Shown here piece after piece: positions 1-11,738 of a stretch of 64,000 nucleotides of DNA (the stretch's first letter is position 1; each line of letters opens with the position of its first letter). The DNA is from Myrica gale (lineage: Eukaryota; Streptophyta; Magnoliopsida; Fagales; Myricaceae): positions 28,223,840-28,287,839 of the forward strand of contig OZ005602.1 in NCBI GenBank assembly GCA_963930655.1, in the 5' to 3' direction. Both the position numbers and the translations under genes were made by a program. Under the pieces are notes generated by a model, which was not told the DNA's origin, made no database searches, and was given only the letters and a program-made list of their open reading frames with translations.

Positions 1-1319
1 GTAGGAGATTGTGTCTGAAATTGAAATCTTAGAGAAGATGATCAGGAAACAAAGCCATAGGCCAGTTGCCTCAATAAAGAAATATGTCATTCATAATACT
101 TGTCTTGCAGCAACGAACACTAATTGAAATTAATACACCTAGCTAATTTGGAGTGATCAGCTGCCTAAAGCGTGGTCTACTTAAGTTGTGTTTGAGTGTT
201 AAAATTTTGGAGAGGTTAAAATTTTAGGATATTGAATTTGGTGGAAATGTGAAGAAAGAGATGATTTTTAATATTTATTATAGTGAAAAGTAATGATACG
301 ATGATGAGATAGATTATATTGTAATTTTTTTATTGTGTTAAAATTTTAGGAGGTGTAAAATTTTTGTAATCAAACATAGCCTTAATTAATTACAATTAAA
401 GCAAGGCAAAGTCAGTCCATTTTAATTATGTTTGGATAAAAATTGATTCTGAAAACTCTAACCAAACATGGCCGTAACAGTAATTCTGAGATTACTGTAT
501 TGGCGCTGAAGCCTGAAGTTGTGTTTTCCTAATATGTAGTTATATAATTTCCTGGCTAGCTATTTAAATTTTCAGAGCTTTCAAAATCTCATCGTACATA
601 AGGGTTATCACGACGTTCATGCGTGCAGTCACGTTCCTTAATTAATCTAGCAGCTTCTAGTGATTGAGACTCGATCGATCTCGTTTCGTTCCGCCGGAGT
701 CTTCTTATAATTCGTTTCGTTAAGGTGAAAACTTGTTCCTTTTGTCTCTTCTAATAAAGTGGATCGAGGTCAAAGCATCTGTACTGTTTTGGTACTTTTC
801 AGCTATATTCTAATTACCCAACAAACAAGCCAAAACAACTGCGAAGAAAACCTATTAATTACTTTCTGTAACTGGGTCAGGCAATATGCCTCCCTGAAAT
901 TGTTGTCTGTGGTCTCGAATTCTGTGATCTTTTTGACTTTTTTGTATCTAGGGTCTAAGCCTCAAACGATGTACAGATTATACGTATAATGAGGAATATA
1001 TATTCATGACTGCAATCTGCTGTGATCAGCAAGCCGTCATGCATGCATGCCTTTTGATTTGAATGATTCTGGGCATGTTAATGTAGATGTGTTACCCAGT
1101 TCTTATATATTCACTGCAATGGTTGGGAAATATTACAATGGGTGACAAAAAGGAAACAACTCTATGGAGAATTCACAAACATATAACCATTGCAGAGTCG
1201 GCTAATCAGGTTCTCTAAGAGCCTCTTGCAGTTAAACAAGCAGCTCTCTTGGTATGGTAATGTACAACTAAGATTTAATCACCGCTCTGATACCTCAGGT
1301 GGCTATTGATCACTTCGTG
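1..1319. other. Intergenic, no gene seen
   Basis: AT-rich flank downstream of the MIZ1-family gene. It holds one MITE-like element (listed separately). A 76-codon reading frame at 759-989 starts at a non-ATG codon and resembles no family I know. The last part (about 1100-1319) is probably the 3' UTR of the MIZ1-like gene. Confidence 0.6.
181..385. mobile_element. MITE, GTGTTTG-terminus family, copy 1
   Basis: About 205 bp, AT-rich, non-coding. The ends are imperfect inverted repeats: left TTAAGTTGTGTTTG and right, read on the other strand, TTAAGGCTATGTTTG. The interior shares blocks such as TTTATTATAGTGAAAA and GAGATAGATTATATT with the copy at 59860-60051, which lies in the opposite orientation. 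A more diverged relative is at 9699-9892. The superfamily is not certain. Confidence 0.7.
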
Positions 1320-2066
1320 TCAGATTCTAACAAAGAAGATGCTTAGCTCAGGCCCGTTGTTGCCGTCGGGATTCATCATGTAGTAAGTCTCGGAGTCTTT
1401 GGAGCCAGTCACCCGCTCGAAATGTGCTCGCATGTACATCAACTCGGTGTCCGGCGCCTGCTCCGAAGTTGCTTCGCTAGGAAGTACGCCTGCTCCCATT
1501 GACACAACATGGAGTGTTTGCATGACGCTCAAATCATCGTCCGTTGGCTCCCTCTTCACAGCATACCCCGATTTTCGACCATTGCAGTACAATGTCCATA
1601 TCGGCTCGTCGAGGATCTTGGTCTTCTCGCCGGGATGCTTTTCGCATTCCAGTGCAACTCTAACGAGTCCCATTCCCATGTCTTGTAGAAGTTTCCCTGT
1701 TGGTATCGCAAGTTCAAGAAGAAGAATAGGTAGGCACCTAGGGTTCTCTTGGATGGCAAGGTTCACTCTAGACTTACGGCACCCAAAAAGCGTGCCGGTC
1801 ACGCGTGTCCCTCCATGAAGGTGGTTGTCTTGGGACCGGCTTCCGTGGAGCGAGACGGGCATTATACACGACGGGAGATTAATTATCGGGAATGACTTGA
1901 ACGCAGAACGAAAACGCCTAAGAAGCCTGGTGGATTTTGATGGACTTCGTTTATGGGAAGGTTGGAGGAATGGAGACGGCCTGCTTGGGGAAGGTGTAGT
2001 TGCTGTCGATTGAGGCGGAGGCGGCGGCAATGGTGGTGGCAGACACGGTGACTGTGGCTCTGCCAT
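1320..2066 (-). CDS. MIZU-KUSSEI 1 (MIZ1)-like protein, DUF617 family
   Basis: Intronless complete frame of 248 residues with ATG start and TGA stop. The N-terminal ~75 residues are low-complexity (poly-Pro/Ser, then basic), as in other members. The DUF617/MIZ1 domain follows from about residue 85 to the end. It begins with GTRVTGTLFGCRKSRV and includes DEPIWTLYCNGRKSGYAVKR and the family's near-invariant C-terminus NPDGNNGPELSIFFVRI. In Arabidopsis, MIZ1 is needed for root hydrotropism and acts at the cytosolic face of the ER on calcium signalling. Other family members are mostly uncharacterised, so the exact role of this paralogue is inferred only. Length and single-exon structure are typical. 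The next gene upstream is the LNK3-like gene on the same strand, separated by 2.7 kb, with no sign of co-regulation. Confidence 0.95.
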   Translation of the reverse strand: MAEPQSPCLPPPLPPPPPQSTATTPSPSRPSPFLQPSHKRSPSKSTRLLRRFRSAFKSFPIINLPSCIMPVSLHGSRSQDNHLHGGTRVTGTLFGCRKSRVNLAIQENPRCLPILLLELAIPTGKLLQDMGMGLVRVALECEKHPGEKTKILDEPIWTLYCNGRKSGYAVKREPTDDDLSVMQTLHVVSMGAGVLPSEATSEQAPDTELMYMRAHFERVTGSKDSETYYMMNPDGNNGPELSIFFVRI

Positions 2067-4759
2067 GCGTGCGATATCGATTTGTATATAGGCTGGTCTT
2101 TGATAAGATGTACTTTATGGGTAGATGGGCTTGATGGTGGTGTGGTGTGGTGTGGTGTATATGAAGAGGAAGTAGTTGTGGGATGCACGTCGGGACTAGC
2201 TAGTCTAGGCGGTATTTCACTAAGGTGGAAAAGCGTGACGATCGATATTTCTTGTTTATTACTTTGGTTACAGGCTTAAGTACTCTAGTTAGTAACTAGC
2301 TAGCTCAAGATTATTTTTTTTGCCCAGCAACTGAAATGTTATATTAATATCCGAGAATAATACAACCAATAAAGAATAGAAAATAGACCAAAAGAATATC
2401 GGAAAATAGACCAAAAAGAATAGCGGAAAAGCCTAAACGGATCCAAAGACTTACAATAAACTTAAGTACTTTGATAGCTTGCTAGCTTAAAAAATGTTTG
2501 TTTAGCAGGGGCTGAAAAAAAAGTCAAAAAAGGAAAATTTATAAGTGGTCAAAAAAAAATAACGCGTATCAAACTGAAGAAGAGTAAATTATTTTTCAAG
2601 TGACTATTTTTTCTCTATTATATCGTAACAGATGTTATCTACTATTTTTTTCTCAACTATTTTTCATCTATTCTACCGCTATCTACTATTTTTTTCTCTA
2701 TAATCATAACAAAAGCCTATCTTTAAGTTCAAATTCAAAAAAATTCCTCTCTATGTCAGCTCTCACATTTTGCAATCTGCTCATTTATTCTCTCTAACTT
2801 TTATAGTAAGCAAGTCGATCTGTAGTCCTCTAGACCACCTTTATATCCTTTTTCATTTTTGTGACATTCATTTTGATCTTAGTAGTAAGCAAGTCTGAGT
2901 TGGTTGAGGTGTGCCCGGAGGAAAGATAATTGGAGAAAATTTTGGCTTAATGAATGCAAGTCTGAGTATCTGTCTAGATACCTCTAATATGGTTACTATT
3001 CTGAATCCAAAAGGTACATCAAACTAAATTAACAAGTTCACAAAAAAAAGTAACAAATTGAAACTACTACAAAATATTCTTTCAATTTTTAGGTGACAAC
3101 CAAACACATTTATTTTTAAGGAATTAGTCAAACACTAAAATTTTTTTAGTTTTTCCTGCAAATATTTTCTCATTTTTCTCATTTTATGCCTAAACAAATC
3201 CAGAAGACTTGCTTCTGCTAGGGGCAGGGATGAAATGGTTCTTTTTTCAATCCAACAACTCAAGACTCCTTGCCTCTTGTGTGCTGAGATATACATGACT
3301 TCCTTAAAGCTTCGAATGTACCCTGAGAAATCTTCAGGTTTTCTTGTCTTTCAATTTCATGTGTTTTTTTCTGCGGGTTGTTGAATTCTGCAGTATCCGA
3401 CCATAGACAAGGTTGATTTGAATGGTTCTAGCCGCCCCCTTTTAGTTGACATTTTTGAGCCTCTTAGAGACGAATCCAATTGTTTATCAGGTCAATTTTA
3501 GTATAAAAGTTGGTTGATTACGATATGTCTTCTAAGGCGCGAGCTATCTTGCAGCCGGCAGATCGTTTTGTGGATGGGCACTAAACCTGCTGCGCCAGAC
3601 CACAGGCTTCAGCAGTGGGGACTGGGTCATGATGCTTATTGCTGCCAGCAGCCGATTTTTCATCGCCCCTCTTATGACATATTTCTAATGTCTGAAATCT
3701 GTATTAAACGATGCAACATTTAGTGGTTATACCTTGTGTAATGTGGATGACATAAAACTTAGAGATTCACACGAGAGAAAATCGACTTGCCAAGGTGGAA
3801 GTGTCTCCAAACTTATATAAAGTCATCCTAAATATTTCCTAACCGATGTAAGACTTGCATAATGTAGCGTTGGTGTAATATGTGGCAGCTTCCACACTTG
3901 AAGTTTGTATTGTTACGTTTTAGACTCCAAAGAATTTTTGAGCTAAAAGGTGGAAAGAGTACAAGGGCGTTCCCTCTTTTGGAATAAGGAGATGATCTTC
4001 ATGTCTTCTGGAAGAGCAGAGCATTTATCAGTTGAACTTTTCATAAGATATATATGGACCTACAGCTGATCTACAGAATTTACTGGATCAACTTTGCACT
4101 TACAGGCGCTAAAAGAGAGAACAGCTACAAGATCTGCAAGCTTAACCTTCATCCATCAAAAGAAACGATGTGAAACACTTCAACAATATGCAGCTACCAA
4201 CCCAGATCAGATTACAATATTTCCTCCAATAAAGAAGCCTTGGGTACAGAATATGTTCCGTATTGCATAACTTAGTCCCCTAAAGCACATATTATCAGAA
4301 AGAAAGGCCAGCAGAGAAAGGTACAGGTTGTACTTACCCCTTTTTTCCTAGTAGTGAAAACTAGGAGAACCATGGTCCATAGAGCAATTCAAATAAGGTA
4401 TAACAGGAATCCAGAAAATTTTTGGATGCAATTGTCCCTTATGGAAAGATACAAAAACATTATCATCTAAGTGATTCAAAAGAAGTACTCGAACCTCAGC
4501 ATAGATATGTACATAACAAAACCATCTGTCCAAGCAGCATTAGTTACTATACCATCTCCTTCCTCACTAACCACCAACAAATAAACCACTGGGAAGGTGT
4601 ACATACAGGTAAATAGTAAAACGTATTTCAGAGTATACTCTCTTGGAAAACATAGTGCTGGTTTCACGAATTCTTGCGTTCTTGAAATCGTCAGATCAAG
4701 TTCCCCCATTATGCCATAGATCCAAACCCCAGTAATCAGCATTTCTTTAGCAGCTTTGT
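2067..4759. other. Intergenic between MIZ1-like and LNK3-like genes
   Basis: The first few hundred bases are the MIZ1-like promoter and 5' UTR (minus direction). A T-rich, LINE-tail-like stretch sits near 2310-2460 and lies between two copies of CTTAAGTACT (2275-2284 and 2461-2470). An exon-like remnant at 3394-3490 is listed separately. The last few hundred bases should be the 3' UTR of the LNK3-like gene. No other gene is supported. Confidence 0.5.
3394..3490 (+). other. Unrecognised exon-like remnant
   Basis: A 97-base open stretch preceded by a pyrimidine-rich tract ending TTCTGCAG and followed by TCAG|GTCAA. It reads YPTIDKVDLNGSSRPLLVDI and then FEPLRDESNC. I do not recognise the family, and no continuing exon was found with certainty. 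A short downstream frame at 3513-3583 ends in a stop. It may be a gene fragment or chance. Confidence 0.2.
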
Positions 4760-7759
4760 TTATTTTTTCAGTGTTGCCTCCAATGTTTCTTGAGAATTTT
4801 CTATGTAAATATGTTTGTGGCAGGTATCTTCGAGCAAGATTGGAACTTCAGCATCACCGGGTAAAATTGGTCGAGGTGGGGCATGTCCGATTTTCTGTTG
4901 ACTCAAGTTGTAGTTCAGTGGTCCAGTTGCTCTGAAAACTTTGTGCTGGCAGTTTACCAGCATTCCGCTGTCCCCCACAATTCCATTGGAGTCTTCTGAT
5001 GCTGAGCTGCAGAGTTCTCTTACACTACAGTCCATTTCACTGAACATGAGGTTTGCAACAGCTCGGTCAATGGCATTGGTCTCAGATTCCATTGCTTTCT
5101 TACTTTCAGATCTGAATAAGAAATTGAAGTTTTGATGAAGAAATGTCAACGTAGATGCAACCAAGACAAGGACACAGAAACAACATAGCTAACTCTCCAT
5201 GGCACAGGAAATCTTAACTGATGTGACTAGAAGGAACTTTTAAGACACAAAATGAAGTGGGATTGGGCTATTTACTAGAATAAGACACTTTCACTTTTTC
5301 AGGGATCAGGAACAATTGGCTGTCAGGTAACCCCCCCTCCCCCCCTTGGAATTCTTAAATCTAATAATGGAATGAGAGTAGTCCTATTGCCACAGATGAT
5401 GCCTCTGGCTTGTAATTTTGAGTGTCTGAACATTAATGACCGTGAATAACATGGGACTTCTGGAAAAGTTTCAACATAATGATTGGACACCCAACAAAAG
5501 ACAGTAATTATAATGCACCTCATTGTTATATCACAAGGTGTCGACAGAGGAGGCTTTTCTGTGGCAAGATATTCATCTTCCGTCCTTGTTGCCATGTTGT
5601 GGTGTTTGGAGTTATTTGCAAGGCGAAACAAGGCATCTCGAAAGCCAATCCGGGTCTTCTCCGTCATCTACGAACAGTGAATGAGATAAATTTTGATGAG
5701 CAAGAGGGATGTTTCCCATTGTAATGCAATAAAAAAGCTTTTAACTTCTTAGCAATTTCACCTGTGTCATCACCAGCTCAAGCTCCTGCAATACAGATTC
5801 TTCAGGTGATGTTACCCAACTCAAATTTCTGTTTTTGCCAATCTGCTCAGAAGAGACCAAGTCTTCTCCAGATGGGCCCTGAAAAGAAAATTAACTTGAT
5901 TGGCTAACCTTGTTTGTCTACAAAGCAAGTACTGAAGAAATCGTTCCAATTTTATCGGATGACCCCGAAGGGACAAGTACTGAAGAATTTGACTTTTGCA
6001 GTAAATGTGGAACAGTTGTGGAGAGAACAAAGGGAATGTTGAACAGATAATTGCTGAGAGGACAATAGTCAGGACGAAGGTACTGGGTCCCAAAAAAAAG
6101 GAATCTTTTAAAAAATATCCCTTCCATCCCAAGTTTGAATCGCTCAGGAAGACTCCATCGAATTTTGATGGTGCAGTCAGTTTTAACTTGATAGCTTCCG
6201 CAAGTCATTGGCTCTTGTATTGGTCAGTATAAAATAGCCCGTAGTCATTATTAGCCCCACCAACAAAGAAAAAAAAAGATTTCATCCTAGTTTGTGCCTA
6301 CAGACTCTCTCTCTCTCTCTCTCTCTCTCTGCAGTTCCTTTCTGTGTACACCTGATGGAATCTAATACCTAACATGTAAAACTTCACTCTAAGACTGTTT
6401 CTAGAATATGATTTCCTGGCAGAAATGCTTGAAAGTGTTTAGACTTGCAGTTTACATTTAATGGGAAGAAAATTCGAACTTTCAGCTATCCAAACATCAA
6501 CATACCTCATCAAAACCAGAAGCAGAACAAGTGCTATTGGTGCAGTACACTAGATACGTATTTTGTTCATTATATAAATGCATACTCATTCTTCATTAAG
6601 CAGGCCAGTCTTAAGTCCAGCAGTTCACGCCTGGAACCAGACCATGTTGGTCCAGGTTTTCTAACGCCAATGTTGATTTATAAATTAGAGCAATCAGCAG
6701 ATAAAAAAAAAATCTAACCTGTAGTGGCTGGCAATCTATTGGCTCCAAGTTGCATGGACTTGACAGCATGGAAGCCACATCTTGATTATCCCACCCCATT
6801 AATGGAGAAAAGGCATATCCTTTGGGATATTTTGAGTTTCCCATAGAACCAGTCCACATACTTTCTGACTCTAGATTGTCATTGGGCATCATGCCACATA
6901 GGGAATCAGGTGAAAAGTAAAATGACTCATCAATATTTTCTGTCTCTGGCCGATCTTCAAGTAAGGAATTCCTGCATTAAGGTAACATCAGAAGAGGTGA
7001 GTCCAAAAACAGGAAGAATACATCATTCAAATACAGCAATTGTGCAGGGTTTGGAAAATCCATGGATATAAAGAATCTAATGCAAAGGGCAGTTAATCTA
7101 AAAGTGTACTTACACTACGACAACTAAAGAGTGTGATAGGCCTTCCCAGAACTGATGGTAAGTGATCACCAAATTTTCTTTTTTCAATTTTAAATTGTCG
7201 AATCAATGACGTCCTGGTTTGAAAAATGACCTAAATCCTGAGGATAAGACAGTATAGAAGACGAACAAAGCAAAATTGAGCAATTCAACTGCCATTTGGG
7301 CTTCCTAAAATGCCATAGATTATGAAATGAAGTAAAAACTGTTAAGAAACTACATCATTTTGCAACAAGCAGTACATCAATTTAATCCCAGAAGTTACGA
7401 TTGTACAAGAAAATGTCTGTCATCTGGTCGAATCCTTCTACGTCATTGAGGTGGCAGTCTGGCCAATCACGTGAAAATGCTCTCCGGCGAAAACACTCCT
7501 CTGACGACAAATCAGTGGATTGGTCTTCATCGTGGAAAGTATCCAACTCAACTTCATCGCATAAACTTCGATCATTAGAGGTGAGTTCTTGTTGCTCCAT
7601 ATTTGTATCCATGACAAAGCGTTCGCTAGGTGACCTGAAACTTTCGGATGCACTTATTCCCCATTTCGACTGGCTGCCTGGTGACGGAAGCCTATCCGAT
7701 AATTCTTGATATCTAGGCACAAGAATCTCATCGCTTACCCTCTCAAAATACCACTCCAT
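4760..7759 (-). CDS. LNK3: LNK3-like (NIGHT LIGHT-INDUCIBLE AND CLOCK-REGULATED) protein
   Basis: Five coding exons on the minus strand: 7407-7759, 6719-6971, 5762-5878, 5519-5667 and 4760-5111. All junctions are GT-AG and phases agree, giving 407 residues. The N-terminus MEWYFERVSDEILVP followed by LSDRLPSPGSQSKWGISASE is typical of LNK3/XRI1-type proteins. The conserved C-terminal region is split over two exons: SPEESVLQELELVMTQ, then MTEKTRIGFRDALFRLANNS, and later ETNAIDRAVANLMF. LNK proteins are known coactivators that bind RVE8-type MYB factors and drive afternoon and evening clock genes in the nucleus. A 5' UTR intron is likely: acceptor before 7769, donor near 8357. The starting ATG is the first in the main exon after that acceptor. 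LNK3 versus LNK4 assignment is by resemblance only. Confidence 0.9.
6307..6331. repeat. (CT)n microsatellite
   Basis: Uninterrupted CT dinucleotide run inside an intron of the LNK3-like gene. Confidence 0.95.
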
Positions 7760-7846
7760 GGAAAATGATCTAGGATTAAGAGAGAAAAAGAAAATCAGGA
7801 AAGGGGCATAAGATCGAAGACCCATAGTACAATAACCTCAATCAGT

Positions 7847-7887
<41 letters not shown>

Positions 7888-8470
7888 CGATTTTTCTGAA
7901 TAAGAAAGTAAGAAACGGAACACAAGAATCTTCTTGAGAGACAAGGGAGTAATGGCGATCAAGTAACACTTAATTCAACAAATAGCAGGGAGAACTCTAG
8001 GAAATAAATCAGAATTCCAGAGTGAAACCGTAGTGCCAGAATCAGATTAGTAGAAGAACAGATATGTAAAGTAGCTATAAGTAAGAAAGTTATAATATTC
8101 AACGAAAACAAGCAGAAGAAATACAGATGATAAGCCAGAGCAGGATACATACTCTGTTCTCGCATGATAATTCTAGCTTTGGAGGCTTAATTCAACAAAA
8201 AAAAAAGAACATCCCAGTGCAAGATTCCAAGAAGATTCAACTAAATTAACTAAGAAGGAGAATTCAATTCAGACCAAAACACTCCGGAAAGGATAAAAAA
8301 TTCTGCTAAAAGCAGTAGCATGTTGGACATCAAACAACAGCAAGTCTAGGAAACGCACCCTAATGGAGCTTGTTTGAGAAGACGGGAAGACCGAGCTCCT
8401 GATTCAGAGAAAGAAATCCACACAGATCAAGAAAACTGAGAGAAACTAGTAAAACTTTGAAGGTTTTTTT
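7760..8470 (-). promoter_or_regulatory. LNK3-like 5' UTR, leader intron and proximal promoter
   Basis: A probable leader intron runs from a donor CATTAGG|GTGCG near 8357 to an acceptor CCTAG| before 7769, and contains an (AT)n microsatellite around 7849-7884. The leader exon should lie at about 8358-8460. These are inferred splice sites; no transcript evidence was available. Confidence 0.5.
7849..7884. repeat. (AT)n microsatellite
   Basis: AT dinucleotide run in the putative leader intron of the LNK3-like gene. Confidence 0.95.
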
Positions 8471-9017
8471 CTTGGTGTGGGAGATAAACAGTGTCTAATA
8501 AGAAATATTTGGAGGCGGATGTGGTTTTGGGAGGTCAGTGTAAATTTTTAATGCATAAAATGAGTCCAAAAAAGCAACTTGCACATATTTAAAGAGAGAA
8601 ACAGCCAGGGAGACTAGAGGTTGATGCTGTTTTGTGGCTGAGAAGCGAAGCTGAGTTTAGTGGCTGAAAGCCCTTCATTCAAAGCTGCTCACTCGTTGGT
8701 CCGCCTGGCAGTATTTGGTCCCCATTGTATGTATGTTTCTGAAAATTTTAGGTATTGAGGTTTGAAAAATATTATAAAATAAAGAAATGTTATGGGAGTT
8801 AGTAAAAAATGAAGAGAGAAAATTTTTAATAAGTATTATAATAATAAAAAATTATATAATTAATTTTTTTATGATTAAACCCAAATATTTGAGGTCCAAA
8901 CATCAACGACGATCGATTTGGATTTTGGCAGGTGGCGTCGTGACGAGGTGAGTTGCCTCAGTAAATTTTCATGCCCTATATACCCCTGACTCTATTTTGT
9001 CACCTACCTGCTACAAG

Positions 9018-9253
9018 TTACGTGGTTGTCTTGGTCATTCCTGAAGCGACACGTAGAGCTTTTAATTGAGTTCACGTGTCATCTTAACACCACGTGGCGG
9101 CATAACACGAGCCTACCTGAAGTTCGGGAGTCGTGAACGACAAGCCAGTTGGGCCACATGTGAAAGGCAAACAGTGGGGATAGAGGATAAGCCACAAGAT
9201 ATCTGGTCCCGTGGGACCCACACTGCTTAGGATCATGCATTGAATGCCACGTG
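9018..9253. promoter_or_regulatory. Cluster of G-box / ABRE elements
   Basis: Five ACGT-core sites lie in 236 bases: TTACGTGG at 9018, GACACGT at 9048 (inverted ABRE), CACGTGTC at 9073 (ABRE), CACGTGGC at 9091 (G-box/ABRE) and CACGTG at 9248. ACGTGTC and ACGTGGC are classical ABRE cores bound by bZIP factors. G-boxes also bind PIF and HY5 factors. The cluster lies about 550-800 bases upstream of the likely LNK3-like transcription start. Confidence 0.6.
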
Positions 9254-9698
9254 AGTACTTTAGTTAACCCGATATGTTCTGTCTAGGTATAAAAATGATT
9301 TTTTTGGTACGAAATGACGTTTTGTCCCCCATAATTGTCTTCGGTACTGACAATGCGGGCAAAATCATGACTTTATTTAACCGATACGTTCTGTCAATTT
9401 TTTCCTCTACTAAATGACTTTTTGTTCCCATAATTGCTTTTGGTACCGGTGATTTTATTAGGGTAAATTTATAAATTTAGAGATTACAAAATAAATTTTG
9501 CTCTAAACGAATTTTTTTAATAAAATGTTTAAAAATTAATATTTGATAAATATAATATGACAAAAATAATAAATAAGAGGTGAAAAATGTCAAATCTCTC
9601 AAAATATGAGAATGAGTTGTTACTTAAAAGTATCTAAAATTTAACTCTCATCTCAATTAGTATATATATTTTTGGATGAGTCATATATGTCACAAAAA

Positions 9699-9892
9699 TT
9701 AAGGTTGAGTTTGTGTTGTAATATTTTTGGTATGAGAATATGTGTTGGTATTGGATTTAGTGAAAATGTGAAGAGAGAGGTAATTTTTTATAGTTTTTGT
9801 AATTTTTTATGGGAGAGAGAGATTATATTGGAATATTTTATTAGGAGAGAGATAAAATTTTGGAGAAGATTAGCTTTGCAAACGCAGCCTAA
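9699..9892. mobile_element. MITE, GTGTTTG-terminus family, diverged copy
   Basis: The left end TTAAGGTTGAGTTTG and the inverted right end TTAGGCTGCGTTTGC match the ends of the copies at 181-385 and 59860-60051. The interior shares GAGAGAGATTATATT with them. It spans about 194 bp and has no coding capacity. Confidence 0.55.
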
Positions 9893-10447
9893 GTGTACTT
9901 TACTTAAAAAAAAACCTATCAAATTTTGCAACACCAGCTAAGATGATGCCATTTTAAAGGACTGCATTGAGTGTCAAAATTTTGGGTAATTAGAATTTTG
10001 AGTATGAGAGTTAGTGAAAAGTTAAGACAAATTGTCATGTTAAAATTTTAACAAAATTTTTATTTACCAAACACACTTCAAAATTTTACCTTTACTTTCC
10101 TCTCTCATTCATTAAAGGCTGCAGACGTTAGAAGCTTCCTATCAGATGTTAAGACGTTAACCCTATCCTCTGCATGGTCTTCTCCGTAGGACCGAGGTAC
10201 GGACATGCTCAGAAAGCAAAAGGCATAACTAATTTACTAGAACGAGAGATCCTCCTTTTACATAAAAGATAAAAGGAAGATTTCAATATTCACTTTAGGA
10301 AAGCAATGGAACTTTAGCGGACAGATGGAACCCTCGCAAAACCAAATTAACACCGACATAAAATTTTACTATCAAACACTATGTTAATGTTACCGAAAGT
10401 CTGAAACTAGAGTCGCTCCCCCCTCTCTTCCACAGTAAAAAATGTTT

Positions 10448-10606
10448 ACCAGGCCCAAAATTTGTTTATCACGCCCCAATTAGACAAGGGAAGCCCAAAC
10501 CCATGCAGGCCCCCTACCCAAAAAGAATCTGTACCAGACCCAAAAAATGTTTATCACGCCCAAGTAGAAAAAGGAAACCCAAATCCAAAAAAACCTGTAC
10601 CAGGCC
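10448..10606. repeat. Imperfect tandem repeat with GGCCCA motifs
   Basis: The unit ACCAGGCCCAAA(A/T)TTGTTTATCACG recurs: full at 10448, full with a GACCC variant at 10533, and a partial copy at 10599. Spacing is 85 and 66 bases. GGCCCA is the site II/TCP-type element common in promoters of plant housekeeping genes, and the array lies in the CFAP20 upstream region. Confidence 0.6.
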
Positions 10607-11738
10607 CAAAGAATGTCAAAAAAAGGGCTACCACTGGCTTCGGCTCTCAAAATTTTCTTTGGTTCTTAGGCTCAAGCTCCGCAAAACCAAAACCATAGGA
10701 GTAGACGGCCTGCCCCTTCCTTTCCCGCGACACTCTTTTCCGGGAAGGTCTTCTACCGAATCCCCGCTAACCAAAGTCCAAACTCTCTGGTACAAGTTCC
10801 CACTTTGAATTCATATTGTCGAATAGTTGTTTTTCTTTTTCTTCTAGCTTGTACGTCTTCTCTTATGCCCGCCATGTCGAGTGTTTGCATATAGCAACTA
10901 CGTAGGTTTCAATCGGCGGATTGCTAAACTGGGGTTTGAGTGAAATTATGTTTCTTTCCATAGAGATTTTTGGATTTTTTTTTCAAATGCTCAAAAATTT
11001 TACGCGTCGGCGTCGAAAGTTTTTTTTTTAATTTGTTATAGATGACGCTGAGTGTTCATATTTTTGATTGATTATAGCCAATTACAACCACTAGAATATT
11101 TTGGACTTTGTGTTTCGAATTTTGGGTAATGGGTAGTCTTCGTTAAGTACAGAATACGCTTATTTATTTGTGCGGTGAATAGTTTTGGATTAGCTTAAGT
11201 TGTTTGAGACGTTTATTAGATGCCTGAAGGTAGTCTTTTTTTTATTCTTTCCTTGGCAGGTACTTGAAGGTAGTCGATTTTTCATACATGTGTTTTTCCG
11301 TTTACATTTGATTTCTTCTTGTTCCCTGCCAACAATGAACTTTTGACACTCGTATAAAAAGAAGCAAGCCTGTATAATTGTGGCCTTCAATTGTCTATCT
11401 TCTTTCTGAAAAAAAAAAATCAACCTCACTCAAGGGTAAATTGGTTTAACCAGTAGAAAACTGTTAGTGTATTGTTACGTTTTGGCAAGAGTAACAGTTG
11501 AATGTTTGCAGAATATGTATTGATACTTGGAAGTTTCACGTGGATTAGTTTCTCAAGTTTAGTTTGAATCAATCTAGTTATTATTTTACATCTTCATTTT
11601 GTTGCTGAGCAACTTCGTGGAGAAAGTATTTTCTGCATTTTCATTCAATGCACTTCCTAAATTGCTTTTTGTGCTTTGTAAAGTTTTTACCTTTTGCTTT
11701 TTTTTTTTCGTTGCAGCTCAAGTTGAATAGTGCTGAAA

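Larger units (their letters stand above)
8471..11738. other. Divergent intergenic region, LNK3-like / CFAP20
   Basis: Upstream of both flanking genes. It contains an ACGT-core cluster (9018-9253), a MITE (9699-9892), a second AT-rich MITE-like stretch near 8740-8890, and a tandem GGCCCA-bearing repeat (10448-10606). The CFAP20 leader probably occupies about 10750-11738 and ends at a likely UTR intron acceptor TTGCAG just before 11717. No protein-coding gene is seen. Confidence 0.6.

Noticed and set aside
759..989. 76-codon frame with hydrophobic segments
   Set aside because: Non-ATG start, no family resemblance, and it sits in an AT-rich flank.
1399..1818. 139-codon plus-strand open frame
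   Set aside because: It is the antisense shadow of the MIZ1-family coding sequence.
2285..2460. Retroposon flanked by CTTAAGTACT repeats
   Set aside because: The 10-bp repeats are real, but the T-rich tail does not abut either copy, so the insertion boundaries are not convincing.
10462..10808. Overlapping frames rich in Pro and Lys
   Set aside because: They read through the tandem promoter repeat and have no conserved domain.
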